In this document: one piece after another, positions 33,321 through 43,238 of the stretch
Layout of the letters: each line of letters begins with the position of its first letter
Position numbering within the stretch: position 1 is the stretch's first letter
Source: Rhizobium sp. SSA_523
GTDB taxonomy: Bacteria; Pseudomonadota; Alphaproteobacteria; Rhizobiales; Rhizobiaceae
Assembly (NCBI RefSeq): GCF_030435705.1
Contig: NZ_CP129382.1
Coordinates: forward strand, 2,232,001 to 2,296,000
Reading direction: 5' to 3'
Length of the DNA: 64,000 bases
Position numbers and translations under genes: made by a program
Notes under the pieces: generated by a model
The model's input: only the letters and a program-made list of their open reading frames with translations
Told to the model about the DNA's origin: nothing
Database searches by the model: none

Positions 33321-35294
33321 TTACGGCGCGCCGCGCGGCCGCTCCTCCCGCAGCGCCGCGCAGACCTCCTGCATCAGTTCCAGATCGCCGAGCTCCTCCA
33401 CGGCAACGGAAAGCTTCGGCCGCCAGTTCGGATAGCTCTGGTGGGTTCCTGGGACGTTGGTGGGCTGATCCTCCCGTGTCAGGTCGGCCAGACGCACGGC
33501 AAGCAGCAGGGAGGGCGTGCGCGCCAGGAAGCGATGAAGGCTGACGATCAGCCGGTCGAGGTCCTCGCTGGCAAGTTCGTCATCATCGCTCTCACCCTCG
33601 GGCACCGGAAGATCCTCCGCCTCCAGCAGCCGGACGAGATCGACAAGTTCGACGGCGCGCGCGTCGAGGTCGTCATCCGCCATTTCCGCCGGCACAAGAC
33701 CATGTTCGACGCGCATGTGGATGTCGTCGCCCCGCCACCAGCCGCCGAGCGTCTGGTGATCGTGAGTGGAGACGCAGGCCAGCGCGACCGCGGGATAATC
33801 TTCGGCCGGGATGAAGCCCTCATCGTCCCTTTCATAGGAGAAGATCCGGTAGGACAGGAGCCTGGATCGCGACAGGTCTTCCCGCAGGCCCTTCGGCAGA
33901 TTGCCCAGATCCTCGCCGATCACCAGGCAGTGATGGTCATGCGACGCATCCGAGAGAACCTGCAGGAGTTCGTCCTTCGGATAATCGACATAGGCGCCCT
34001 CGGACGGCGGGCTGTCGAACGGCACCAGGAAAAGACGCTGCAGGGCCGCGGCATGGTCGATGCGAATGGCGCCGGCATAGCGCATGGATGCGTCCAGCAT
34101 ACGGCGATAGGGCGAGGCCTCGCCGCGCGCGATACGCGAGGGCAGAAAGGCCGCAAGGCGCCAATCCTGGCCATCTACGGCCCAGGGATCCGGCGGGCCG
34201 CCGATACTCGCCGTCGAAACGTAGATATCCGGCTCGCTCCAGGTGGCCGAACCGTCCAGCGCCTCGCCGACGGCAAGGTCGAGGTAGAGCCCGAGGCGCA
34301 GGCCCGCCGCACGCGCAGCATCCGCCGCTTCGCTCAATTGCACATGCGCCAGCCATTGCAGCCAGATCTGGAATTCGATCTGATCCGTTCGCGATTGGGC
34401 AAAGCTTTGGACGGCGGGATTGTCTGGCGCCTGCATCTCCTCCGGCCAGTCGCGCCAGCCGGCGGAGCGGCCGCGTTCCACCATATCCTGCGAAATGGTC
34501 TCGAACAGGGCATGCAGGCGCAGAAGCTCCCCGCCCTGCATGCGGAAAGCGTTGAATTCTTCAAGATCATAGGGTGCCGCGGCTCCGCCGCCATCGCGCC
34601 AGGCACTCCAGAGATTGCGCAATTCCCGCAGCTTCACCGCCGCAACGCCGGCATAATCCACAAGCTCCGAGCCCCGCAATGCAGCCAGTTCTGCATCAAG
34701 CTCGGGCCGCGGCGCAAAGCCCGCGACCTTGTCGACCGCAATGTAGAGCGGGTTCAGCCGGCCTCGGTTGGACGGCTCATAGGGGCTGCAACGGTCAGGA
34801 TCGGCGAGAAAGGGGGCATGCAGCGGATTGAGACCGATGAAATCGGCGCCGAGCGGCCCGACAATGCCGCTTATGGTCTGAAGATCGGCAAAATCGCCGA
34901 TGCCCCAGTTGCGGGCGGAGCGCAATTCGTAAAGCTGCAGCGAAAGCCCCCAGACCCTTTCCCGCGCCAGAAGCTGCGGCAGGAAGCAGACGGGCGGTCG
35001 CGGCACATCCTCCCCGTCCACGGTGACGTTGAGCGCGGCCAGGATCTTGCGCTTGGTCTCCTGCGATATGGGCACTTCCTGGCCGTTGGGCTCCGGCCGC
35101 GTCAGGGCAATGCCATATTGTTTGGCGAGCGCATCGAGGGGCGATGGATGCGGATCGAGGCTCTCGCTTTTTCCCGGCTTGTTGCCCTTGCCGGGCTTGT
35201 TATCTTCGCCCGACTTTTCCGCACTACCCGATTTTTTCGCACTGCCCGATTTTTCCGCGCCGCCGGCTTTGGCTGATCGATCCGACTTAGCCAT
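33321..35294 (-). CDS. malQ: 4-alpha-glucanotransferase
   Basis: 657 residues from ATG 35294, behind GGAGA and overlapping treZ by 8 bp. Moves glucan segments between maltodextrins in the cytoplasm. GH77 catalytic parts are present: RIDHAAALQRLFL (nucleophile Asp), VIGEDLGNLP (acid Glu) and STHDHQTLGGWW (third Asp). RNWGIGDFADL and PYEPSNRGRLNPLYI are typical. The first 45 residues are an unusual Lys/Ser/Gly-rich tail with repeated AEKSG, AKKSG and NKPGK units before the conserved domain, probably disordered. With TreZ it belongs to the glycogen-to-trehalose route; treY is not here. Confidence 0.92.
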   Translation of the reverse strand: MAKSDRSAKAGGAEKSGSAKKSGSAEKSGEDNKPGKGNKPGKSESLDPHPSPLDALAKQYGIALTRPEPNGQEVPISQETKRKILAALNVTVDGEDVPRPPVCFLPQLLARERVWGLSLQLYELRSARNWGIGDFADLQTISGIVGPLGADFIGLNPLHAPFLADPDRCSPYEPSNRGRLNPLYIAVDKVAGFAPRPELDAELAALRGSELVDYAGVAAVKLRELRNLWSAWRDGGGAAAPYDLEEFNAFRMQGGELLRLHALFETISQDMVERGRSAGWRDWPEEMQAPDNPAVQSFAQSRTDQIEFQIWLQWLAHVQLSEAADAARAAGLRLGLYLDLAVGEALDGSATWSEPDIYVSTASIGGPPDPWAVDGQDWRLAAFLPSRIARGEASPYRRMLDASMRYAGAIRIDHAAALQRLFLVPFDSPPSEGAYVDYPKDELLQVLSDASHDHHCLVIGEDLGNLPKGLREDLSRSRLLSYRIFSYERDDEGFIPAEDYPAVALACVSTHDHQTLGGWWRGDDIHMRVEHGLVPAEMADDDLDARAVELVDLVRLLEAEDLPVPEGESDDDELASEDLDRLIVSLHRFLARTPSLLLAVRLADLTREDQPTNVPGTHQSYPNWRPKLSVAVEELGDLELMQEVCAALREERPRGAP

Positions 35295-37104
35295 GAGCAA
35301 GTCTCCATGTCACGGACCACGGCGAAACGGCGTCCGTTTCCCCCTCGCCCAGTTGGAAGAGAATGTCGCCGCCGGCCGGCGCGGCCGGGTTGCCGCCGGT
35401 CCGGTCCAGCCGGTCGCCGGAGAGATTGGCGCGCAGCTCCAGGATCCGGCTGCCGAAAGTCCAGCGCACGCCGAGCGCCGGGTCCTTCGCATCGATGATT
35501 TCGGCCGACCGGCCTTTGGCCGCAGGCAGCAGCGGCATGATGCTCTCGCGCCGGATTGTCAGCAGCTTTTTGTAGAAGTCCAGCATCTCCGCCGCCTCGG
35601 GCGACGACAGCACCTGCCAATCGAGCTTGGCCTTGTTGAAGGTCTCGACGGAGGTCGGATCCGGCAGGTCGTCGGCATCGAAACCGGGCAGACGGGAGAG
35701 CTCCTTGCGGCGCCCCTGCCGAACCTTCTCGTTGAGATCCTCGTTGAAATCGCAGAAGAAGGGGAAGGGTTCATCCGCCCCCCATTCCTCGCCCATGAAC
35801 AGCATGGGAAGCTGCGGCGCCAGCAGATAGACCGCCGCCGCCGCCTTCATCGCCTCCAGTGGCTGCGAGGCGATCATGCGGTCGCCAAGCGCCCGGTTGC
35901 CGATCTGGTCATGGTTCTGGATGAAGGAAATGAACGCCGTGGGCGGCAGATCGGCGCTGGGCTTGCCGCGCGCCTCGCCCCGATACTCCATCGCTTCTCC
36001 CTGGAAGACAAAGCCTTCCGCAAGAGCCCGCGCCGTTTTGGCTTGGCGGTCTTCGGCATAATCCTTGTAGTAGCCGAAGGTCTCGCCCGTTGCCGCAATG
36101 TGCAACACATGATGGATATCGTCATTCCATTGCGCGGTGAAGAACAGCGGCTCTCCCTTTGCGTCCCGCTTCAGGAGATCGCTGTCATTCTCTTCGTTCT
36201 CGACGACCAGATGGACATGCCGATTGCCGGCCTGCTCACGCACCCGGCGCGCCAGGGCATGCAGAAGATGCTCCTCGCTATCATCCTTGATGGCATGGAC
36301 GGCATCCAGCCGCAGCCCGTCGAAGCCAAAATCGCGCACCCAGTAAATGGCGTTCTGGATGACGAATTCCCGCACAGCCTCGGAGCCGACGTCATCGTAA
36401 TTGACGCCATTGCCCCAGGGCGTGTGATGGTGATCGGTGAAGATCGGCGCATAGGCGGGCAGGTAATTGCCGTCCGGGCCGAAGTGATTGTAGACGACAT
36501 CGAGAAAGACGCAGAGGCCGCGCTCATGCGCCGCATCGATGAGCGCCATCAGATCTTCAGGGCGCCCGTAGCTCGATTCCGGCGCATAAGGCAGGACGCC
36601 GTCATAGCCCCAGCCGCGCCGGCCGGGAAAATCGCTGATCGGCATCATCTGGATCGCCGTCACGCCGAGGTCGCGCAGATGGTCCAGCCTGTCGATTGCG
36701 GCGCGGAAGGTCCCCTCGGGCGTGAAGGTGCCGACATGCAGCTCGTAGAAAACCAGCTCTTCCACCGGCCGCCCTTGCCATCCGCCTTGCTGCGACCCCG
36801 AACGCTCCTTGCGCTGGCGGCCGATCGCCTCCAGATCCACGACCTCGCTCTGGCCATGCACATCCTCCGGCTGGTAGCGGGAGGCGGGATCGGGCACCTG
36901 GAGCCCATCCGGCAGGACAAAACTGTAGCGCGTTCCATGACCGCAATCGTCAAGGTCGAGTTGATGCCATCCCTCGCCCGCCGGCTGCATGGGGCGGGGC
37001 TCGCGATCGGCGATCTTCAAGAGAATCCGGTCGTGATTGGGGGCCCAGAAGCGAAACCGTGTGTGGGAACTGGAAAGAACGGGGCCGAAGAGGAAGTCAG
37101 ACAA
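35287..37104 (-). CDS. treZ: Malto-oligosyltrehalose trehalohydrolase
   Basis: 605 residues, GH13. Releases trehalose from maltooligosyl-trehalose in the cytoplasm. Early beta domain FGPVLSSSHTRFRFWAPNHD; catalytic Asp in GLRLDAVHAI, Glu in LVVENEEND, Asp in IQNHDQIGNRA. The only in-frame start near the conserved N-terminus is TTG at 37104, with AAAGG upstream. It overlaps malQ, implying one transcript. The partner maltooligosyl-trehalose synthase (treY) and glycogen debranching gene are absent from the window, so the pathway must be completed elsewhere. Confidence 0.9.
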   Translation of the reverse strand: MSDFLFGPVLSSSHTRFRFWAPNHDRILLKIADREPRPMQPAGEGWHQLDLDDCGHGTRYSFVLPDGLQVPDPASRYQPEDVHGQSEVVDLEAIGRQRKERSGSQQGGWQGRPVEELVFYELHVGTFTPEGTFRAAIDRLDHLRDLGVTAIQMMPISDFPGRRGWGYDGVLPYAPESSYGRPEDLMALIDAAHERGLCVFLDVVYNHFGPDGNYLPAYAPIFTDHHHTPWGNGVNYDDVGSEAVREFVIQNAIYWVRDFGFDGLRLDAVHAIKDDSEEHLLHALARRVREQAGNRHVHLVVENEENDSDLLKRDAKGEPLFFTAQWNDDIHHVLHIAATGETFGYYKDYAEDRQAKTARALAEGFVFQGEAMEYRGEARGKPSADLPPTAFISFIQNHDQIGNRALGDRMIASQPLEAMKAAAAVYLLAPQLPMLFMGEEWGADEPFPFFCDFNEDLNEKVRQGRRKELSRLPGFDADDLPDPTSVETFNKAKLDWQVLSSPEAAEMLDFYKKLLTIRRESIMPLLPAAKGRSAEIIDAKDPALGVRWTFGSRILELRANLSGDRLDRTGGNPAAPAGGDILFQLGEGETDAVSPWSVTWRLAHG

Positions 37105-37242
37105 AGGGCGGACCTTTCATAGCAGCGACCGAGCCCAAACGCGGCCAATGGCGAAAGGTTTCGCCCGCCCTCACGATTGGCGGAACTTGGCCGAGGCGTT
37201 CAGAGTATGGCCGGTCGCCTGGTCTTCCTGCGCCAGACATGG

Positions 37243-37275
37243 CGAAGGCGCCGGATGCGGCACCCGGCGCCTTCG
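37243..37275 (-). other. Long perfect hairpin between MFS gene and treZ
   Basis: CGAAGGCGCCGG pairs with CCGGCGCCTTCG (12 bp) around a 9-nt loop. It lies 43 bp beyond the MFS stop codon and 139 bp before treZ, all on the minus strand. Without a T-run on either side it resembles a 3'-end stabiliser or a weak terminator of the MFS message. Confidence 0.6.
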
Positions 37276-37317
37276 GATCAGTCCTAAGCCGGGGCTGAAC
37301 GCCCCGCAGCCATGGGT

Positions 37318-38664
37318 TCAGTGGGCAACCGGCGCCTGATGCTCGGCCGAGCCCAGGATGCGGCTCAGCGTCAGGGCCGCAAGCGTACAGATTGCCCCGG
37401 AGATCAGGTAGCCGCCGATGAAGATGATGCCGAAATTGCTGGCCAGGCCAAGCGCCACGAGCGGCGCGAAACCGGCACCGAGGAGCCAGGCCAGATCGGA
37501 GGTCAGGGCCGAGCCGGTATAACGGTAATCCCGTCCGAAACGCGAGGAGACCGCGCCGGACGCCTGGCCGAAGGACAGGCCAAGAATGCCGAAGCCGATG
37601 ATGATGAAGGCATCCTGCCCCTTGCCGCCGGCATCCAGCAGGAAGGGCGCCGAGAAGCTGAACAGGGCGATGATGACGGCACCGATCATCAGCTGGCTGC
37701 GCCGGCCGATGCGATCGGCGATGGCTCCGGAGATGACGACAGCCCCGAGCCCGACAACCGCACCGATGATCTGCACGAAGAGGAACTCCCCGGCCGACTG
37801 CCCGCCGTAAAGCGTGACCCAGCTCAAGGGGAAGATCGTCACCAGGTGGAACATGGCAAAGCTTGCAAGCGGGACGAAGGCGCCGAGCAGGATGTCGCGG
37901 CCATGGACGGAGATCGTCGCGGCAATGGTCTGCGGGCGCAGCTCATGGCTCTCGAAGAGCTCGCCGAATTCGCGGCTGGCGACGATGCGCAGGCGGGCGA
38001 ACAGGGCCACCACATTGATGGCGAAAGCCACGAAGAAGGGATAGCGCCAGCCCCAGGAGAGGAAGTCGGCATCGGTGAGATTGGCATAGAAATAGCCGAA
38101 AAGGGCGCTGGCAAGGGCAAAGCCGATCGGCGCCCCGAGCTGCGGGATCATGGCGTACCAGCCGCGCTGGCCTTCCGGCGCATTGAGCGCAAGAAGCGAG
38201 GCCATGCCGTCCCAGGCGCCGCCAAGCGCGAAGCCCTGGCCCAGCCGGAACAAAGCAAGGAGGGCGACGGCCCACATGCCGATTGTCTCATAGCCCGGGA
38301 GGAAGGCTATGGATGCGGTGGAACCGCCGAGAAGGAATAGCGCGATCGTCAACTTGGTGCCGCGGCCATAGGTGCGGTCGATCCACATGAATACCACCGA
38401 TCCCACCGGGCGCGCCAGAAAGGCAAGCGAGAAGACGGCGAAGGATGCAAGCGTGGCGGTGACCGGCTCCGCGATAAAGGCGAAGATGAGCCGGGGGAAA
38501 ACCAGAACCGACGCGATCCCGTAGACGAAGAAGTCGAAGAACTCCGACATGCGGCCGATGATCACACCGATCGCGATGCTTCCCGGCGACAAGGGCTTGT
38601 CGTCATGCATCGCGCGTGCGTCACGCTCGAAGTGGGACGATGTCGGGGTACCAGCTGTGGACAT
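37318..38664 (-). CDS. MFS transporter, metabolite:H+ symporter (MHS) type
   Basis: 448 residues from ATG 38664, which has AAAGGAGGAG in front. Twelve spans. The GRMSEFFDFFVYGIAS first helix, LARPVGSVVFMWIDRTYGR loop 2-3 and LFRLGQGFALGGAWDG are characteristic of MHS members such as ShiA, ProP and KgtP, which take up organic acids, osmolytes or shikimate with protons. The motif WDGMASLL is where many relatives read WGGA. It stands alone between treZ and the cyo operon, so substrate cannot be inferred from context. Confidence 0.88.
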   Translation of the reverse strand: MSTAGTPTSSHFERDARAMHDDKPLSPGSIAIGVIIGRMSEFFDFFVYGIASVLVFPRLIFAFIAEPVTATLASFAVFSLAFLARPVGSVVFMWIDRTYGRGTKLTIALFLLGGSTASIAFLPGYETIGMWAVALLALFRLGQGFALGGAWDGMASLLALNAPEGQRGWYAMIPQLGAPIGFALASALFGYFYANLTDADFLSWGWRYPFFVAFAINVVALFARLRIVASREFGELFESHELRPQTIAATISVHGRDILLGAFVPLASFAMFHLVTIFPLSWVTLYGGQSAGEFLFVQIIGAVVGLGAVVISGAIADRIGRRSQLMIGAVIIALFSFSAPFLLDAGGKGQDAFIIIGFGILGLSFGQASGAVSSRFGRDYRYTGSALTSDLAWLLGAGFAPLVALGLASNFGIIFIGGYLISGAICTLAALTLSRILGSAEHQAPVAH

Positions 38665-38999
38665 ATATGCACTCCTCCTTTGCGGCGAATGGTCGCCTCC
38701 CCATAAGGGAGGATGATACATATTTAGCCTTTATCAAGCCCCAATTGCTGGACGAGCTGACTTTCCGCCCCATTTCCGGCTTTGATGCCGATATGGATTG
38801 AAAAACAGCTCCGGATATGCCGGGCTTGGCAGGCCTTTGTCGATCATCCCGCACGCCTTTCCGGAGAACGGCGGGCAGGGTCGCTTGGTTCCTGCTGCAA
38901 TGCACGATTTTGTTTTGCAGTGCGACGAAAGACCTCATAGAGAGCGGCGCCGTACTGCTTTAGTCGCAGGTAGACAAAACGCAAATTTCGAACTGAAAG
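38665..38999. promoter_or_regulatory. Divergent upstream region of MFS gene and cyo operon
   Basis: About 335 bp with two or three short frames that lack support. It must contain the promoters of the MFS gene and cyoA. The part 38895-38995 is relatively AT-rich (CGATTTTGTTTTGCAGTGCG region) and holds a short inverted TGCAATGCAC/TTGCAGTGCG similarity. I found no FNR/FixK-type TTGAT-N4-ATCAA site. Confidence 0.4.
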
Positions 39000-40130
39000 A
39001 TGCCTCGGTTGATGAAACTCATTCGCCGGCTTAGTGCCCTCGCTTTACCCCTGGCCCTGTCGGGCTGTGACCTCGTCGTCATGTCGCCCTCGGGCGACAT
39101 CGCCATGCAGCAGCGTGACCTGATCATCGTATCGGTCGTGCTGATGCTGCTGATCATCGTGCCCGTAATGTGCCTGACGCTCTATTTCGCCTGGCATTAC
39201 CGGCAGTCGAACACCACGGCCCGCTACGACCCTGAATGGCATCACTCGACACGCCTCGAAGTGGTGATCTGGTCGGCGCCGCTGGCCATCATCATCGCGC
39301 TGGGAGCGGTCACCTGGATCAGCACCCACAAGCTCGACCCCTACCGCCCGCTCGACCGCATCGATGCGCAGCGCCCCGTGACCGCCGAGATCAAGCCGAT
39401 CACCATCGAAGTGGTGGCGCTCGACTGGAAATGGCTCTTCCTCTATCCGGAACAGGGGATTGCCACGGTCAACGAGATAGCGGCGCCGATCGATACGCCG
39501 ATCGAGTTCAAGATCACCGGCACGACGGTGATGAACTCCTTCTATATTCCCGCCCTTGCCGGGCAGATCTACGCCATGCCAGGCATGCAGACCAAGCTGC
39601 ACGCGGTGATGAACAGGCAAGGCGTCTATGACGGCTTCTCCGCCAATTACAGCGGCGACGGCTTTTCCGGCATGAAGTTCAAGTTCCACGGCCTCAGCAA
39701 TGACGGCTTCAACGAGTGGGTCAGCCGTGTGAAGACCCAGGGCACCATGCTGAACCGCGACAGCTTCATCAAGCTTGAGCGGCCGAGCACCCGCGTTCCG
39801 GTGACCTATTACGCCCGGGTGGAAAACGGCCTGTTCGACGCGATCCTCAACCTCTGCGTCCAGCCAGGCCAGATGTGCATGAACGAGATGATGCATATCG
39901 ACATGATGGGCGGAGCCGGGCTGGAAAGCGAAGAAAACCGCGATCGCCTGGAATATGACACCCGCTGGTCGGTCGAAGCCGGTCCCGGCGCGACCTTCCC
40001 GGCAACGGGTCATGGCGCCAAGCACGGCACGGAGTCCGAAGGCGTGAACGATCCCGCGGACGCCGGCGCCGAAGGCTCAAAGAGCGAGGGCGTCGCTCCC
40101 GCCCAGCTCAACACCAATCCGAAGCCGTAA
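39000..40130 (+). CDS. cyoA: Cytochrome bo3-type ubiquinol oxidase subunit II
   Basis: 376 residues. N-terminal lipoprotein signal with lipobox LALSGC near residue 22, then two membrane helices (IIVSVVLMLLIIVPVMCLTLYF is the first, in part) and a periplasmic cupredoxin-fold domain (VALDWKWLFLYPEQGIATVNE, NSFYIPALAGQIYAMPGM). CuA ligands are missing, as expected for a quinol and not a cytochrome c oxidase. The C-terminal 45 residues are an acidic, Gly/Ala-rich extension. Start is ATG 39000 or 39012. First gene of cyoABCD. Confidence 0.93.
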   Translation: MPRLMKLIRRLSALALPLALSGCDLVVMSPSGDIAMQQRDLIIVSVVLMLLIIVPVMCLTLYFAWHYRQSNTTARYDPEWHHSTRLEVVIWSAPLAIIIALGAVTWISTHKLDPYRPLDRIDAQRPVTAEIKPITIEVVALDWKWLFLYPEQGIATVNEIAAPIDTPIEFKITGTTVMNSFYIPALAGQIYAMPGMQTKLHAVMNRQGVYDGFSANYSGDGFSGMKFKFHGLSNDGFNEWVSRVKTQGTMLNRDSFIKLERPSTRVPVTYYARVENGLFDAILNLCVQPGQMCMNEMMHIDMMGGAGLESEENRDRLEYDTRWSVEAGPGATFPATGHGAKHGTESEGVNDPADAGAEGSKSEGVAPAQLNTNPKP

Positions 40131-40160
40131 GCCGCGGCTTGAGACGTACTGGAAACTGAG

Positions 40161-42167
40161 ATGTTTACGAACAGTAACCTGATGGAATTCATCTTCGGTC
40201 GGTTGTCATTGGACTCGCTGGCGTTTTTGCATGAACCCATCCTCCTGGTGACATTCCTGGCCGTCATCGCGGGCGGCTGCGCCGTCCTTGGCGCCCTCAC
40301 CTATTTCCGCCTCTGGGGCTATCTCTGGAACGACTGGTTCACCAGTGTCGATCACAAGAAGATCGGCATCATGTATGTCATCCTCTCGCTCGTGATGCTG
40401 CTGCGCGGCTTTGCCGATGCGGTCATGATGCGCACGCAGCAGGCAATCGCCTTCGGGGCCAATGAGGGCTATCTGCCGCCGCATCACTATGACCAGATCT
40501 TCACCGCCCATGGCGTGATCATGATCTTCTTCTTCGCCATGCCTCTGGTGACGGGAATCATGAACTATGTGGTGCCGCTGCAGATCGGCGCGCGCGACGT
40601 ATCCTTCCCCTTCCTGAACAATTTCTCGTTCTGGATGACAACGGCCGGCGCCGTCATCATCATGCTGTCGCTCTTCGTCGGCGAATTCGCCCGCACCGGC
40701 TGGCTGGCCTATCCGCCGCTCTCGGGCGCGGATTACTCGCCGGGTGTCGGCGTCGACTATTACATCTGGGGCCTGCAGGTCGCCGGGGTGGGCACCACGC
40801 TGTCGGGCATCAACCTGATTGCCACCATCGTGAAGATGCGCGCGCCCGGCATGACCATGATGAAGATGCCGATCTTCACCTGGACCTCGCTCTGCACCAA
40901 CGTCCTGATCGTCGCCTCCTTCCCGATCCTGACGGCCACCCTCGTTCTCCTGACGCTCGACCGCTATGTTGGCACGAATTTCTTCACCAACGATCTCGGC
41001 GGCAATCCGATGATGTATGTCAACCTCATCTGGATCTGGGGTCATCCGGAAGTGTACATCCTCATCCTGCCGGCCTTCGGCATCTTTTCCGAAATCGTGT
41101 CGACCTATTCTGGCAAGCGCCTCTTCGGCTATGCCTCCATGGTCTATGCGACGGTGGTCATTACCATCCTGTCCTACCTGGTCTGGCTGCACCACTTCTT
41201 CACCATGGGCTCGGGCGCCAGCGTGAACGCCTTCTTCGGCATCACCACGATGATCATCTCGATCCCGACGGGCGCGAAGATCTTCAACTGGCTGTTCACG
41301 ATGTATCGTGGCCGCATCCGCTACGAAGTCCCGATGTACTGGACCATCGGCTTCATGGTGACCTTCGTCATCGGCGGCATGACCGGGGTCATGCTCGCCG
41401 TTCCGCCGGCCGATTTCGTGCTGCACAACTCGCTGTTCCTGATCGCCCACTTCCACAATGTCATCATCGGCGGCGTGGTCTTCGGCCTTCTCGCCGGCAT
41501 CAACTTCTGGTTCCCGAAAGCCTTCGGCTACAAGCTGGATCCCTTCTGGGGCAAGATGTCCTTCTGGTTCTGGCTGATCGGTTTCTACTTCGCCTTCATG
41601 CCGCTCTACGTGCTCGGCCTGATGGGCGTGACCCGCCGCATCAACCATTTCGATGACCCCTCGCTGCAGATCTGGTTCGTGATTGCGGCCTTCGGCGCCT
41701 TCCTGATCGCGCTCGGCATCGCATCCTTCGTCATCCAGCTGGTGGTGAGCTTCCTGAAGCGCGATCAGCTGCGGGATCTGACGGGCGATCCGTGGAACGG
41801 CCGGACGCTGGAATGGTCGACCTCGTCGCCGCCTCCGGAATACAACTTCGCCTTCACCCCGGTCGTGCACGATCATGACAGCTGGTATGACATGAAGCGG
41901 CGCGGCTATGTGCGGCCCGTGGAAGGCTTCAGGCCGATCCACATGCCCAGGAACACCGGAACGGGCGTGATCCTGTCGGCCCTGAGCGTGACGCTGGCCT
42001 TCGGTCTCATCTGGTACATGTGGTGGCTGGCTGCCTTGTCCTTCCTCGGCATCATCGTCGTCTCCATCGCACATACCTTCAACTACAAGCGCGACTACTA
42101 CATCCCTGCCGAAACCGTCGTCACGACGGAAAATGCACGGACGAAGCAGCTCGCGGAGCAGGCCTGA
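40161..42167 (+). CDS. cyoB: Cytochrome bo3-type ubiquinol oxidase subunit I
   Basis: 668 residues, about fifteen membrane helices. Reduces oxygen to water and pumps protons. Haem and CuB ligands are visible: [12 protein letters not shown] (low-spin haem His), [14 protein letters not shown] with the His-Tyr crosslink pair, LHHFFTMG and [10 protein letters not shown]. These mark an A1-type haem-copper oxidase. Located 30 bp after cyoA and 2 bp before cyoC. Confidence 0.96.
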   Translation: MFTNSNLMEFIFGRLSLDSLAFLHEPILLVTFLAVIAGGCAVLGALTYFRLWGYLWNDWFTSVDHKKIGIMYVILSLVMLLRGFADAVMMRTQQAIAFGANEGYLPPHHYDQIFTAHGVIMIFFFAMPLVTGIMNYVVPLQIGARDVSFPFLNNFSFWMTTAGAVIIMLSLFVGEFARTGWLAYPPLSGADYSPGVGVDYYIWGLQVAGVGTTLSGINLIATIVKMRAPGMTMMKMPIFTWTSLCTNVLIVASFPILTATLVLLTLDRYVGTNFFTNDLGGNPMMYVNLIWIWGHPEVYILILPAFGIFSEIVSTYSGKRLFGYASMVYATVVITILSYLVWLHHFFTMGSGASVNAFFGITTMIISIPTGAKIFNWLFTMYRGRIRYEVPMYWTIGFMVTFVIGGMTGVMLAVPPADFVLHNSLFLIAHFHNVIIGGVVFGLLAGINFWFPKAFGYKLDPFWGKMSFWFWLIGFYFAFMPLYVLGLMGVTRRINHFDDPSLQIWFVIAAFGAFLIALGIASFVIQLVVSFLKRDQLRDLTGDPWNGRTLEWSTSSPPPEYNFAFTPVVHDHDSWYDMKRRGYVRPVEGFRPIHMPRNTGTGVILSALSVTLAFGLIWYMWWLAALSFLGIIVVSIAHTFNYKRDYYIPAETVVTTENARTKQLAEQA

Positions 42168-42169
42168 CC

Positions 42170-42787
42170 ATGAGTGCAACACCCGTTTCGGCCGAAAAGC
42201 CGACCTTCTACCTGACGGAAGATCATCATCCGGAAAACAGCACCATGCTGGGCTTCTGGATCTATCTGATGAGCGACTGCCTGATGTTCGCGGTCCTCTT
42301 CGTCACCTATGCCGTGCTCGGCCGCAGCTATGCGGCCGGCCCTTCGCCCGCTGATCTGTTCGACCTGAACCTGGTCGCCATCAACACGGCCATGCTGCTG
42401 TTCTCCTCCATCACCTATGGCTTTGCCATGTTGCGGATGGAAAAGGGCGACAAAGCGGGCACGCTGAAATGGCTCGCCATTACCGGCCTCTTCGGTCTCG
42501 CCTTTCTCGGCATCGAACTCTACGAGTTCAACCACCTGATCCACGAAGGGGCCACCCCGCAGCGGTCGGCCTTCCTCTCGGCCTTCTTCACCCTTGTCGG
42601 GACCCACGGCCTGCACGTGACCTTCGGCTGCATCTGGCTGGTGACGCTGATGGTCCAGGTCTCCAGGTTCGGCCTGATCGAAGACAATCGCCGCCGGCTG
42701 ATGTGCCTGTCGATGTTCTGGCACTTCCTGGACGTGATCTGGATCGGCGTCTTCTCCCTCGTTTACCTGATTGGAGTGATCGGATGA
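42170..42787 (+). CDS. cyoC: Cytochrome bo3-type ubiquinol oxidase subunit III
   Basis: 205 residues from ATG 42170; an open frame from 42020 overlaps cyoB and is not coding there. Five membrane helices; MLGFWIYLMSDCLMFAVLF, FTLVGTHGLHVTFGCIWL and FWHFLDVIWIGVFSLVYL are the conserved parts. Overlaps cyoD by 4 bp. Confidence 0.95.
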   Translation: MSATPVSAEKPTFYLTEDHHPENSTMLGFWIYLMSDCLMFAVLFVTYAVLGRSYAAGPSPADLFDLNLVAINTAMLLFSSITYGFAMLRMEKGDKAGTLKWLAITGLFGLAFLGIELYEFNHLIHEGATPQRSAFLSAFFTLVGTHGLHVTFGCIWLVTLMVQVSRFGLIEDNRRRLMCLSMFWHFLDVIWIGVFSLVYLIGVIG

Positions 42788-43191
42788 GTTCGCAACCGCA
42801 CGCGCCGGCGCATGAGAGCGCCGAGACGGCCCATCACGGCCATAGCCATGGGCATGAAGCCGCGCATGGCTCCTTCAACAGCTATTTGACCGGCTTTGTC
42901 CTGTCGGTCATCCTCACGGCCATTCCCTTCTGGCTGGTCATGGGCAATGTCATCGACAGCAAGGCTCTGGCCGTGGCGATCGTCATGGGCCTCGGAGCCG
43001 TGCAGATCGTCGTCCACATGATCTACTTCCTGCACATGAACACCAAGTCGGAAGGCGGCTGGACCATGCTGGCGCTGATCTTCACGATCATCATCGTCGC
43101 CATCGCGCTTGCCGGTTCGCTCTGGGTCATGCATCACCTGAACACGAATATGATGCCGATGAGCCCGGAAATGATGAAGAACATGCCGTAA
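42784..43191 (+). CDS. cyoD: Cytochrome bo3-type ubiquinol oxidase subunit IV
   Basis: 135 residues with three membrane helices and a His-rich N-terminus (AHHGHSHGHEAAHG) that could bind metal. VVHMIYFLHMNTKSEGGW is the family mark. It is longer than the enterobacterial protein (about 110) owing to the His-rich start and a Met-rich tail (NMMPMSPEMMKNM). The His- and Met-rich ends suggest copper handling during assembly; that is inference. Confidence 0.92.
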   Translation: MSSQPHAPAHESAETAHHGHSHGHEAAHGSFNSYLTGFVLSVILTAIPFWLVMGNVIDSKALAVAIVMGLGAVQIVVHMIYFLHMNTKSEGGWTMLALIFTIIIVAIALAGSLWVMHHLNTNMMPMSPEMMKNMP

Positions 43192-43199
43192 GGCATGGT

Positions 43200-43222
43200 G
43201 CCGCGGCGCTCGCTGCCGCGGC
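43200..43222 (+). other. Hairpin after cyoD
   Basis: GCCGCGGC occurs twice as an inverted repeat around a 7-nt loop, eight bases after the cyoD stop and 16 before the SURF1 gene. No T-run. It may lower SURF1 expression relative to the structural subunits. Confidence 0.5.
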
Positions 43223-43238
43223 TGAGGACGCAACAGCC

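Noticed and set aside
38616..38801. 61-codon frame in the cyo upstream region
   Set aside because: It overlaps the MFS start and its ribosome site, has no ribosome site of its own and no recognisable product.
38665..38999. FixK/FNR box (TTGAT-N4-ATCAA) before cyoA
   Set aside because: Only half-site resemblances such as TTTATCAAG were found; no full palindrome. The same search by eye before nirB and nasT was also negative.
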